This document shows, in pieces, positions 1 through 8,379 of a DNA stretch of 9,341 bases. The notes under the pieces are model-generated. The model had not been told where the DNA came from and did not search any database. It was given only the letters and a program-made list of their open reading frames with translations. Position numbers and translations under genes: made by a program. Location: assembly GCA_947569225.1 (NCBI GenBank), contig CANORX010000027.1:1-9341 (forward strand). The letters run 5' to 3'. The first letter of the stretch is position 1. Each line of letters begins with the position of its first letter. The DNA comes from an uncultured Clostridia bacterium. GTDB taxonomy: Bacteria; Bacillota_I; Bacilli_A; RF39; UBA660.

Positions 1-491
1 ACAGGTAGTGTTATTATTTGAAAGAATACACCAAATGATACTGCTAATATTCCAAGCCATACTAGGTTCATTAATTCTAATAAGAAACCAATAAATATTA
101 CATAATATGAAATATTAGATAGTATGTTTACTACTGGAAAGATAGCATGTCTTATTTTCATAAATAGATAACCTTCTTTGTCTTGAATAGCATGTCCAAC
201 TTCGTGGGCAGCCACCGCATTAGATGCTATGCTTGTTCCATGAAATACGTCAGTAGATAGTCTAACTACTTTTCTTGATGGGTCATAGTGGTCACTTAGT
301 TGACCTTTGGTTTCAACTATCATGATTTCATTTAATCCGTTTTTATCTAATATTTTTCTTGCTATTTCAAATCCGCTTAAGTTATTACTTGCTGTTTTTT
401 TTAAGTTTTTTTTGTATGTACTTCTTATATAAACGTTTGCAATTAATGGTAATAGTATTATAAGAAGAATAAGTAAAATTTCATACTCCAT
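1..491 (-). CDS. YugP-type membrane zinc metallopeptidase (3' part outside window)
   Basis: The first 163 codons of a putative neutral zinc metallopeptidase of the YugP family (Zn_peptidase_2) are present; the family is usually about 225-230 residues, so roughly the last quarter is cut off at the left edge. A hydrophobic segment at residues 5-22 acts as an N-terminal anchor. The zinc-binding HEVGH motif is at 96-100 (ligands H96 and H100, catalytic E97), inside the family-typical stretch AVAAHEVGHAIQ. Two further hydrophobic segments lie at about 117-139 and 143-160. The fragment ends in FQIITLP, which in relatives leads into the PVEFDAS region expected to supply the third metal ligand just beyond the window. 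The ATG at 491 is chosen because AGGAG lies 8 nt upstream. The gene starts 37 bp after the clp stop codon. The physiological substrate of this family is unknown. Family assignment is firm. Confidence 0.9.
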   Translation of the reverse strand, partial: MEYEILLILLIILLPLIANVYIRSTYKKNLKKTASNNLSGFEIARKILDKNGLNEIMIVETKGQLSDHYDPSRKVVRLSTDVFHGTSIASNAVAAHEVGHAIQDKEGYLFMKIRHAIFPVVNILSNISYYVIFIGFLLELMNLVWLGILAVSFGVFFQIITLP

Positions 492-510
492 TTTTTCATC
501 TCCTAAGAGT

Positions 511-519
511 ATTATAGCA
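511..519 (-). promoter_or_regulatory. Possible extended -10 promoter for the metallopeptidase gene
   Basis: The minus strand reads TGC followed by TATAAT, a match to an extended -10 element (TGnTATAAT), with no convincing -35. Initiation about 7 nt downstream would leave a short leader that still contains the AGGAG site. The alternative is simple read-through from the clp gene 37 bp upstream. Confidence 0.4.
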
Positions 520-531
520 TATTTTATGCTA
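515..531. repeat. Perfect 7-bp inverted repeat over the clp stop codon
   Basis: TAGCATA and TATGCTA are separated by 3 nt, giving a small perfect hairpin. On the minus strand the first arm begins with the TAG stop of the clp gene, and the second arm ends inside the candidate -10 element of the next gene. It lacks a U-tract, so it does not look like an intrinsic terminator. It could be an operator or an mRNA 3'-end stabiliser, or chance in AT-rich DNA. Confidence 0.4.
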
Positions 532-2646
532 ATTAACTATTTGTTTCACATTAATTTCATTTATTAGTTGTTTAATTTTTTTTGCGCCAAATATTTCGAA
601 GTTACTAGATTTAATTATTTTTTCTATTTGTTCTTGTGTTAGTTTGTTATTTTCTTTTTTTATTATTGTTTTTATGTTTTCTTCATTTAAATTATTAGTT
701 GTTAGTATGTGATTGAATTTATTGTCTTTTTGTATATCTTTTTTGTTTATAAATCCTATTTTATTTTTCTCTTCAATGTTATTAGATGTTAGAATGAATA
801 AACAGTTACCAAAGTGTAGTGTTTCGTTATTAGCTAGTTTTAGTGTTCCTGTTTCTAAAATATTTTGTATTAGATTTTGTATATTAATATGCGCTTCTTC
901 AAAGTCTTCTAGTAATATTACTGATAATGGAAAGCTTTTTATTTCTTCAAAGATAGTATTTTTTTGATCATATCCTACATATCCTGCTGTACTTCCTATG
1001 ATTTTTGTAATACTAGTTTCATTAGTGTAATCACTCATGTTAAGTTTTATTAAATTTAGTTTTAAATTATTTGTGTATTCATTAATTAAATATGTTTTTC
1101 CTGTACCTGTATTTCCTTTTAGCATTATTGATGTCGGTACTTTGTTGTTTTTTTCCATATGTTCTTTTGTTATTTTAGTTAATTCGTCTATTATGTTGTC
1201 TTGATTTGTTATTTTTAATTTTAGATGTGTATTTAGTTCAGTTAAGTATTTATTATTTTCTAGTTCAAATATTTTACTATTTGTTTTGTGTTCTAATACT
1301 TTTTTTAGTGTGTCTATAGATACTTTATTTTTAGCATTTTTATTTTTTATTTTTTCTAGTTTGGTGTTAAGTGCATTTATTTCGTTTTTTAGTAATTTTG
1401 CATTTTCGAAGTCGTTTTTGTATATGTAATCATTTTTTTTGTTTTTTAGTTTATTTATTTTGTTTAGTGTTATGTTGTATTCATTTTTCTTTTCTTTTAT
1501 ACTTGTGCTTGCACATATTTCATCTAATATGTCTATGCTTTTATCTGGTTCATTTCTATCTGTTATGTATTTTTTTCCTAGTTTTATAGTTAGATTTAAT
1601 ATGTTTTCAGGTATTATTACGTCATGGTATTTTTCATAGTCTTTTTTTATTTTTTTAAGTATAAATTTTGTTTCTTCTTCATTAGGTTCTTTGACATATA
1701 CTTTTTGGAATCTTCTGTCTAGTGCTTTGTCTTTTTCGATTGTTTCTTTAAATTCTCTATTAGTTGTCGCACCTATACATTTTATTTTTCCCCTTGCTAG
1801 CGCAGGTTTTAGTATGTTTGATGCGTCTATTGCACCTTCTGCTCCTCCTGCACCTACAATAGTGTGTATTTCGTCTATAAATAGTATTAGATTGTCTACA
1901 CTTTCTAATTCTTTTATTATTTTGCTAAGTTTTTCTTCAAACTCTCCTCTGTATTTTGTTCCAGCTATTACGTTAGCTATGTTTAGGTTTAATATTTCTT
2001 TGTTTTTTAAGAATTTTGGTACTTCTTTGTTAACTATTCTTCTGGCTAGTTCTTCAACTATTGCTGTTTTTCCAACTCCAGCTTCGCCTATAAGTATAGG
2101 ATTATTTTTGTTTTTTCTAGCTAATACTTCTATTATTCTGTTTATTTCGTCGTCTCTTCCTATTACTTTGTCTAATTTTCCGGCTTGAGCTTCTTCGTTT
2201 ATATTTGTTGCTATTTCTTTTATTAATAGGGTTTGTGTTTCTACTTCTTTAGTTTTTAGTGTTTCTTTTAGTCTTTCTATGTCTATGTTTAGTTTTTTAA
2301 GTAGGTTATATGCTTCTGTTTCTTTTTTGTTTAGTATTCCATATAAAATAGAAGGTACTGATATTTCTTCTTCTAAGTCAGTTTTGTTTACTATGATTTC
2401 TTCTATTATCTTTAGTAATTCTTTTTTGTAGAATACGTATTCTTTGTTTGATTTTCCTTTTGGTAGTAGTTCTTTTATTTTTTTGTATTCTAAGTTAAAT
2501 TCACATAGTATGTCTTTTATGCTTGTGTTATTTTTAAGTAAGCTTAATAGTATGTGTTCTGACCCTACATATTCATCTTTGTTTTTTATTGCTTCTTGTT
2601 CACTTGATTTTAGTACTTTTTTTAGTTCTTCTGTATATTTATTCAT
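529..2646 (-). CDS. clpC: ClpC-type AAA+ unfoldase with degenerate second ATPase domain
   Basis: A Hsp100/Clp class I ATPase of 705 residues, which normally unfolds proteins and feeds them to ClpP; the family is usually 810-860 residues. Order: double Clp-N repeat (about 1-135); D1 AAA+ domain (about 150-375) with Walker A GEAGVGKT (187-194), pore loop KYRGEF (231-236), Walker B FIDE (256-259), sensor 1 near 291-296 and arginine finger DRRF (310-313); a short UVR-like coiled middle region (about 385-440); D2 (about 480-705). The short middle region favours ClpC over ClpB. D1 looks intact. D2 keeps Walker A GNTGTGKT (511-518), pore loop GYVGY (555-559) and a possible ClpP-docking IGF (630-632). 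However, Walker B ends ED instead of DE (580-581), the RPEFxNR arginine-finger segment is missing, GARPLRR has become GAKKIKQ, and the C-terminal tail is short. The ATG at 2646 (AGAGG 5 nt upstream) is preferred over a GTG two codons earlier. No CtsR or CIRCE operator is seen upstream. The ClpA/B/C family is certain; the C subtype is likely. Confidence 0.85.
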   Translation of the reverse strand: MNKYTEELKKVLKSSEQEAIKNKDEYVGSEHILLSLLKNNTSIKDILCEFNLEYKKIKELLPKGKSNKEYVFYKKELLKIIEEIIVNKTDLEEEISVPSILYGILNKKETEAYNLLKKLNIDIERLKETLKTKEVETQTLLIKEIATNINEEAQAGKLDKVIGRDDEINRIIEVLARKNKNNPILIGEAGVGKTAIVEELARRIVNKEVPKFLKNKEILNLNIANVIAGTKYRGEFEEKLSKIIKELESVDNLILFIDEIHTIVGAGGAEGAIDASNILKPALARGKIKCIGATTNREFKETIEKDKALDRRFQKVYVKEPNEEETKFILKKIKKDYEKYHDVIIPENILNLTIKLGKKYITDRNEPDKSIDILDEICASTSIKEKKNEYNITLNKINKLKNKKNDYIYKNDFENAKLLKNEINALNTKLEKIKNKNAKNKVSIDTLKKVLEHKTNSKIFELENNKYLTELNTHLKLKITNQDNIIDELTKITKEHMEKNNKVPTSIMLKGNTGTGKTYLINEYTNNLKLNLIKLNMSDYTNETSITKIIGSTAGYVGYDQKNTIFEEIKSFPLSVILLEDFEEAHINIQNLIQNILETGTLKLANNETLHFGNCLFILTSNNIEEKNKIGFINKKDIQKDNKFNHILTTNNLNEENIKTIIKKENNKLTQEQIEKIIKSSNFEIFGAKKIKQLINEINVKQIVN

Positions 2647-2699
2647 AAACACCTCTTTTATATTCTATGATATATTGTGGGGTTTAATAAATTTTTATA

Positions 2700-2730
2700 C
2701 AAAAAAAGTAATCTTTTTTTAGATTACTTT
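2700..2730 (-). terminator. Intrinsic terminator of the transporter gene
   Basis: Read on the minus strand, a 10-bp perfect stem (AAAGTAATCT / AGATTACTTT) with a 6-nt loop runs into seven T residues, starting just after the transporter stop codon. The stem is AT-rich with only two G-C pairs, so efficiency may be moderate. It separates the transporter from the clp gene. Confidence 0.8.
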
Positions 2731-2736
2731 ATATTT

Positions 2737-4173
2737 TTATATGAATGTTACAATTAGTATTATTATAATTGCAATGATAAATAGTTCAAGTATTAGTTTC
2801 CAAGCTGCTTTTATCCATTCTTTATATGATATATTTAAATATTCTATTCCTAATAATAACATTATTGAAGTAGGCGCTAGGAAAAGAGTTATTCCATGCA
2901 TTGATTGAGTTATTATTGCTAGTACGTTTGGTGCATCTGCCGTGATGTATTTTATTGTTCCAGTAAGTACGAATAATAAATCTATGTTTAGTGTTGTACT
3001 AATTATTGTATTTAAGCTTGCAAATAGTACAAATAGTATTTCTCCTAGTGGACCTGTAACATTTTTAATTAAATCCATTGACCAAGATGTTACTGTCATA
3101 AAGTATGGATGGAATACTGTCATTAGTAATACTGTGTAAGCAAGTATTATAATAGCAATAGGTTTTAATACTTTTAGTACACCTTCTGAGAAGGCTTTTA
3201 ATCCTTCTCCTTTTAAGTTATATACATATGTTATTATGATTGAAGCAATTATCACTAATACAGTTGATTCAGCATACATCCAGTTACCAAATGGACTTAT
3301 GTCATTAATTAGATATGCTATTATAGTGTGATCCCATACCGAGAATTTTGTTATAGCTTCATGTAAGTCTGTAAAGAATTCAGTATTAAATGATTCTGTC
3401 CAATTAGTGTGTCCTAGTATTGATAATACAAGTAGTAATCCTAGTATTACGAATATAGGCCAACTTGCTTTTTTGTTTTGTTTCTTTTCTCCAAGGAATA
3501 ATATTTCTTCTTCTGCTTTTTCGTTTTCTTCTTTTTTATCTATTTTATGTTTTCTTGCATAAGTTATAGTGAAGAATATGTATATTACATAAGATATTAC
3601 GAATAGTGCTATTTTAAAGATTAATTCTGTTTTGAATGTTGTTTCTAATATTTGGTTTATGTAGTTTACATAGTTTCCACCATATGTGTTACCAATAATT
3701 CCTATTAATGGTGATAGAAAAGCTACTAATAATATAGTAATTTTGTTGTATCCCATTAGGCTTATGATGCTACATATTGCAGGTATTATTATTAATAGAA
3801 TTAATGGATTAAATCCAAATACAGATATTAGTGTAGCAAATATTAGTGATACTCCTATTAAGAATAGTTCTTCTTTTCCTTTCATAGATTTTGCAATTTT
3901 TTCTAATTGATTTCTGTATTTTCCTGTTTTAGATAATACTCCATACATACCACCTATTGCTAATATAAATAGTATAGGTCTTATAAATTCTACTTGTTGT
4001 AATACTACAGTTGATGGATATAAGAATATATCAAATATTGATACTCTTGATATTTCTTTAGTCATTAGAGTCATGTCATTGTAATTAGATGCAGGTATTA
4101 CCCAACTAAGTAGCGCAAGTACAAAAATCATTATTGCAAGAATTTTGAACATCGATGCGTTCTTTTTTTTCAT
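2737..4173 (-). CDS. YfcC/DcuC-type multi-pass membrane transporter
   Basis: A 478-residue integral membrane protein with about 11-12 hydrophobic segments, at roughly 9-27, 66-84, 103-119, 121-138, 146-162, 186-204, 238-254, 302-318, 336-354, 376-394, 425-441 and 457-477. It has a charged cytoplasmic loop at about 206-236. The start (positively charged, then a hydrophobic helix ending LSWVIPA), the internal duplicated layout and the late NISYKEWIKAAWK segment resemble the C4-dicarboxylate anaerobic carrier family (PF03606: DcuC, YfcC). Members of this ion-transporter superfamily move small organic anions or amino-acid-like solutes; the substrate cannot be read from this sequence. The start is well supported by AGGAGG 9 nt before the ATG. 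It sits between lysS and clp with its own terminator and a candidate promoter, so it is probably a separate unit. An AbgT-like member of the same superfamily is the main alternative. Confidence 0.72.
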   Translation of the reverse strand: MKKKNASMFKILAIMIFVLALLSWVIPASNYNDMTLMTKEISRVSIFDIFLYPSTVVLQQVEFIRPILFILAIGGMYGVLSKTGKYRNQLEKIAKSMKGKEELFLIGVSLIFATLISVFGFNPLILLIIIPAICSIISLMGYNKITILLVAFLSPLIGIIGNTYGGNYVNYINQILETTFKTELIFKIALFVISYVIYIFFTITYARKHKIDKKEENEKAEEEILFLGEKKQNKKASWPIFVILGLLLVLSILGHTNWTESFNTEFFTDLHEAITKFSVWDHTIIAYLINDISPFGNWMYAESTVLVIIASIIITYVYNLKGEGLKAFSEGVLKVLKPIAIIILAYTVLLMTVFHPYFMTVTSWSMDLIKNVTGPLGEILFVLFASLNTIISTTLNIDLLFVLTGTIKYITADAPNVLAIITQSMHGITLFLAPTSIMLLLGIEYLNISYKEWIKAAWKLILELFIIAIIIILIVTFI

Positions 4174-4182
4174 TTTCTTTTA

Positions 4183-4224
4183 CCTCCTGGTATAATTATA
4201 CAATAATTATGTGAAAGTTTACAA
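4183..4224 (-). promoter_or_regulatory. Candidate promoter and ribosome-binding site of the transporter gene
   Basis: On the minus strand TTGTAA (4224-4219) and TATAAT (4200-4195) are 18 bp apart. AGGAGG (4188-4183) follows almost at once. Initiation at the usual distance would fall at the AGGAGG itself, so the mRNA leader would be under 20 nt. The -10 is a perfect match and the -35 matches the first three bases plus the last. Confidence 0.5.
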
Positions 4225-4243
4225 GTTTTTATACAGTTTTCAC
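4211..4243. promoter_or_regulatory. Imperfect inverted repeat covering the transporter -35
   Basis: GTGAAA and TTTCAC half-sites bound a 33-bp segment that contains the candidate -35 of the transporter promoter. Only the outer 6 bp are perfectly symmetric. The position suits a repressor operator, but the arms are short for such AT-rich DNA. Confidence 0.3.
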
Positions 4244-4254
4244 AAAAAATACAT

Positions 4255-4281
4255 AATAAAAAGACTTAGTTTTAAGTCTTT
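4255..4281 (-). terminator. Intrinsic terminator of lysS
   Basis: The minus strand forms an 8-9 bp stem (AAAGACTT / AAGTCTTT, loop about 4-6 nt) followed by an imperfect U-tract broken by A residues. It lies about 20 nt after the lysS stop and upstream of the transporter promoter. Confidence 0.7.
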
Positions 4282-4301
4282 AAATATTTGTTTTTTCATT
4301 T

Positions 4302-6014
<1,713 letters not shown>

Positions 6015-6020
6015 TGTTTA

Positions 6021-6050
6021 ATTTTATAATATTTATGTTCGTTTTGTCAA
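6021..6050 (-). promoter_or_regulatory. lysS promoter inside the 3' end of dus
   Basis: A perfect -35 TTGACA (6050-6045) is followed by TATAAA at 16 bp (6028-6023) or TAAAAT at 18 bp (6026-6021). The -35 is formed by the Leu and Thr codons near the end of dus, and the -10 lies just past its stop. Predicted initiation near 6014 fits the 5' end of the T-box leader. Confidence 0.8.
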
Positions 6051-7022
6051 GATTGTTTTTTTTATTTTGTTAAGTACTTTTTTGAATTCTTCTTCTGTTT
6101 TTGCTTGTACTATTTCGTTTTTTAGTTCTTTTACATTAGGTATTCCTTTTATATACCATAAAGCATGTGTTCTTATTTCTAATAAAGCTATGTTTGTGTT
6201 AGTGTATTTTTTTAATAAGTTGTAGTGTGTTTGTATCATTTCTATTTTTTCTTCATTAGTGGGTTTTGCTATTATTTTGTTATTTTCAATGTATTCTACA
6301 CATTCTTTTATGAACCAAGGGTTTCCAAGTGCTCCTCTTCCAATCATTACTCCATCACATTTTGTATCACTCAACATTTTTTTAGCGTCTTCAATTGTTT
6401 TTACGTCTCCATTTCCAATTACAGGAATGTTAACTGCTTCTTTTACTTGTTTTATTATATTCCAGTTTGCTTTTCCACTGTAGCCTTGGCTTCTGGTTCT
6501 TGCGTGTATTGCAACTGCACTTGCACCTGCTAATTCTATTTTTTTTGCTACTTCTACTGCATTTATGCTTTTTTCATCCCAACCACTTCTTATTTTTACA
6601 GTTATAGGTGTGTTCGTGTTTTCTACAACATTTTTTACTATTTCATATATTTTGTCTGGGTTTTTTAGCAAGGCACTTCCAGCTTGACTTTTTATGGCTA
6701 CTTTTGGTACAGGGCATCCCATGTTTATGTCTATTATGTCAGGATGAAAGTTTTCTTCTATGTATTTTGCAGCACTTATGAATGAATTAGTGTCAGTTCC
6801 AAATATTTGAATTGAGATTGGTCTTTCGTCTTCTTCGAAGTTTATAAGGTCTATAGTTTTTTTTGCATTGTGTGTTATTCCAAGAGTGCTTATCATTTCA
6901 GAGTATATTAAACCTGCACCCATTTTTTTTATTATTTTTCTGTAACTTATGTTAGATACTCCAGCCATGGGTGCAAAGATTATTTGGTTGTTTATTGTTA
7001 TGTTTTTTATTTTCCACTTCAT
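6033..7022 (-). CDS. dusB: tRNA-dihydrouridine synthase, DusB/NifR3-like
   Basis: A 329-residue FMN enzyme that reduces specific uridines in tRNA D-loops to dihydrouridine using NAD(P)H. The FMN-binding start APMAGVS (17-23) opens a TIM barrel; QIFG is at 72-75; the catalytic-cysteine motif DINMGCP is at 98-104 (C103); HARTRSQGYSG (173-183) is the DusB-type substrate/FMN segment; NGDV (204-207) and GRGALGNPW (228-236) bind the FMN phosphate. The length matches the family. An upstream in-frame TTG would add 12 residues (LFLIQLSIINH before the Met), but it lies within the preceding terminator; family members begin like MKWKIKNITI, so the ATG at 7022 is chosen. No Shine-Dalgarno is visible. A TATAAT sits 7 nt before the ATG, implying a leaderless or nearly leaderless mRNA. 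Its 3' end contains the lysS promoter. The Dus family is certain; the B subtype is likely. Confidence 0.93.
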   Translation of the reverse strand: MKWKIKNITINNQIIFAPMAGVSNISYRKIIKKMGAGLIYSEMISTLGITHNAKKTIDLINFEEDERPISIQIFGTDTNSFISAAKYIEENFHPDIIDINMGCPVPKVAIKSQAGSALLKNPDKIYEIVKNVVENTNTPITVKIRSGWDEKSINAVEVAKKIELAGASAVAIHARTRSQGYSGKANWNIIKQVKEAVNIPVIGNGDVKTIEDAKKMLSDTKCDGVMIGRGALGNPWFIKECVEYIENNKIIAKPTNEEKIEMIQTHYNLLKKYTNTNIALLEIRTHALWYIKGIPNVKELKNEIVQAKTEEEFKKVLNKIKKTILTKRT

Positions 7023-7029
7023 GTGATTA

Positions 7030-7058
7030 ATTATACTCAATTGGATTAAAAAAAGCAA
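7030..7058 (-). promoter_or_regulatory. dus promoter with start site at or next to the ATG
   Basis: The minus strand has TTGCTT (7058-7053) and a perfect TATAAT (7035-7030) separated by 17 bp. The -10 is followed by 7 nt and then the dus ATG, so the expected transcription start coincides with the start codon. The -35 is built from the 3' arm and T-run of the preceding terminator. Confidence 0.65.
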
Positions 7059-7074
7059 CTTAGTTAGTTGCTGA
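7049..7074 (-). terminator. Terminator overlapping the 3' end of the repeat-protein gene
   Basis: Arms AGCAACT and AGTTGCT (7 bp, perfect) enclose a 5-nt loop and run into a T-run of seven counted with the last arm base. The 5' arm encodes the penultimate residues of the upstream protein, and the TAA stop lies at the loop and start of the 3' arm. A compact but canonical intrinsic terminator. Confidence 0.8.
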
Positions 7075-8142
7075 TTGTTGAAGTTCTACTTCACATGTTA
7101 TGTCACTTGTAACACTTGGTATTGTGAAATATCCTCCTTGGAATACAACGCTACTTATATTAAATGATCCGCAGTTTATTTTTGGATGACTTAGTGAGTA
7201 TCCAGGGTTTGCTTTTATTTCGAATGTTGCTGATTGTCCATCAAGTTTTTCTTGAGGATTGTTTCCGTTTACTGTTCCATTTTTTATATTTAGTGTTATT
7301 TTGTGTTTAGATGCTGTGAATTCAACATTACATACTGTGTCATTTGTTAATCCTATTATAGTAAGTACACCGTCACTGTATCCTGCTTTTTGTCCATTTG
7401 TACAAGTTACTTTGTTATATTTGTAATTTTCTGCAGGTGTTACATTGAATGTTAGGTTACTTCCATAATTTCCACTTTTTTTGCTTTCTGCTACTGAACC
7501 GTTTGTTGTTGTAACTTCTGCAGTAAAGTCACTGATTGTAAATGATATGCTACAAGTTGAGTCTTTTTTTACGTTAGTGATTTTTAAATCTTTTGTTTCA
7601 CTGTTATATTCTGCTAGTGTGTCATTTGTACAAGTTACATCTTCAAATTTGTAACCATCTTGTGGGATAACGTTTATTATTCCTTCTTTTTCTAGTTCTA
7701 CTTTAATTCTGTCTTCTAAGTTGTTGCTTGGTAATTTTCCATTTGATGCTTTTATAATTACTTCGTGTGTTGTGTTTAAAAAGTATAGTCTACATGTTGT
7801 GTTGTTTGTTAAGTCAGGAATGAATTCCCATTTTTCTTCGTCAAATTCTCCTGTTACATTATTAGTACATGCATGTCTTTCAAATTTGTATTTTGGTATT
7901 TCATCTATTGCTCCTTCAAAGTCTGGATTAGGATTTTCAATTTCTTCTAATACAGGCATTTCTTCTACTTCTTCACCATCTAGATAATATTTATATGTAA
8001 TTTTATAGTCCTCTTTTTTATCTGGTTTTTTGGTTTTATCTTTTTTACTTTCTAATAATCCTATAGTTCCCATTAATAGAGATATAATCATTAATGTAAT
8101 GATTATTGTAACTATTATTTTTCTACTCGCTTTTTTCTTCAT
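7060..8142 (-). CDS. Signal-anchored surface protein with four two-cysteine repeats
   Basis: A 360-residue protein with a lysine-rich start, one hydrophobic helix (about 9-30) and a charged linker (about 31-48), then an extracellular part, giving a signal-anchor topology. Four tandem units of 76-79 residues each carry one cysteine pair: C92/C117, C171/C197, C247/C271 and C324/C350. The two cysteines of a pair are 24-26 residues apart, and all eight cysteines of the protein are used. A typical unit has a strand with NGxV, then a P..GY.. turn, then VxCTN, then LxI, then TxDxxCxVxF. The strand pattern resembles divergent InlB B-repeats (List-Bact-rpt type), with cysteines in the core, so each unit may be a small disulfide-locked beta domain. 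No LPXTG, catalytic motif or second membrane helix is seen. The start is supported by GGAGG 7 nt upstream, and a strong promoter precedes it. Role unknown; adhesion or envelope function is only a guess. Confidence 0.85.
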   Translation of the reverse strand: MKKKASRKIIVTIIITLMIISLLMGTIGLLESKKDKTKKPDKKEDYKITYKYYLDGEEVEEMPVLEEIENPNPDFEGAIDEIPKYKFERHACTNNVTGEFDEEKWEFIPDLTNNTTCRLYFLNTTHEVIIKASNGKLPSNNLEDRIKVELEKEGIINVIPQDGYKFEDVTCTNDTLAEYNSETKDLKITNVKKDSTCSISFTISDFTAEVTTTNGSVAESKKSGNYGSNLTFNVTPAENYKYNKVTCTNGQKAGYSDGVLTIIGLTNDTVCNVEFTASKHKITLNIKNGTVNGNNPQEKLDGQSATFEIKANPGYSLSHPKINCGSFNISSVVFQGGYFTIPSVTSDITCEVELQQSATN

Positions 8143-8179
8143 AGTAATTCCTCCAACTTTTTACTCTCTTATATTTATC

Positions 8180-8209
8180 ATTTTATAATAGTTTACGATT
8201 ATTTGTCAA
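8180..8209 (-). promoter_or_regulatory. Promoter of the cysteine-repeat protein gene
   Basis: A perfect TTGACA (8209-8204) is followed by TATAAA at 16 bp (8187-8182) or TAAAAT at 18 bp (8185-8180), the same layout as the lysS promoter. The resulting leader is about 30 nt and ends in GGAGG. Confidence 0.75.
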
Positions 8210-8343
8210 CGTTAAATTGTATGAAAAGTGTAAGGTAGATATTACTTTTTTTATTTTAATTATTGTTTTTTTATATTTTTTATGTTTTTTTGTTTAAATT
8301 GTGTTGTTTCTAAGTTATTTTAGCGTATTTTCGTCATTTTTGT
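8210..8343. other. T-tract-rich spacer between divergent promoters
   Basis: No open reading frame or RNA gene is evident. The plus strand has T-runs starting near 8246 (7 T), 8254 (4), 8266 (7), 8276 (6) and 8285 (7), spaced close to one helical turn. Such phasing is expected to bend DNA and lies about 55-100 bp upstream of the rplM -35. A weak AAAAGT...ACTTTT hairpin near 8223-8250 leads into the first T-run but has no upstream plus-strand gene to terminate. Confidence 0.5.
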
Positions 8344-8373
8344 TTGACTTTAAGCATATGATTATTGTATAAT
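8344..8373 (+). promoter_or_regulatory. Promoter of the rplM-rpsI operon
   Basis: TTGACT (8344-8349) and a perfect TATAAT (8368-8373) lie 18 bp apart. Transcription should start near 8380, leaving a leader of about 75 nt before rplM. Confidence 0.8.
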
Positions 8374-8379
8374 GATACT

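Noticed and set aside
1300..1500. Poly-T-rich low-complexity stretch resembling a non-coding or repeat region
   Set aside because: It encodes the Lys/Asn-rich middle region of the clp gene on the minus strand, which explains the T-richness.
1691..2188. 165-codon open frame on the plus strand opposite the clp gene
   Set aside because: It lies opposite the highly conserved D1 ATPase coding sequence, has low-complexity Ser/Phe/Ile content and no ribosome-binding site. It is a shadow of the real gene, as are the other plus-strand frames at 713-6533 and 7721-7987.
529..2646. ClpB disaggregase as the identity of the Clp gene
   Set aside because: ClpB has a long coiled-coil middle domain of over 100 residues; here the inter-domain region is short and UVR-like, and the dus-lysS neighbourhood matches clpC.
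2647..2652. GTG start two codons upstream for the clp gene
   Set aside because: The GTG is part of the AGAGGTG ribosome-binding site; the ATG at 2646 has correct spacing and gives the family-typical start MNKYTEEL.
2647..2736. CtsR or CIRCE heat-shock operator before clp
   Set aside because: No GTCAAA-type direct heptads and no TTAGCACTC/GAGTGCTAA dyad are present. Only weak promoter-like hexamers could be found here, none good enough to list.
7023..7058. TTG start giving dus a 12-residue N-terminal extension
   Set aside because: The extension is encoded by terminator T-run and promoter sequence, has no ribosome-binding site and is not found in the Dus family layout.
8223..8252. Plus-strand terminator from the AAAAGT...ACTTTT hairpin and T-run
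   Set aside because: The stem needs a 2-nt bulge, and no plus-strand gene lies upstream in the divergent spacer, so there is nothing to terminate.
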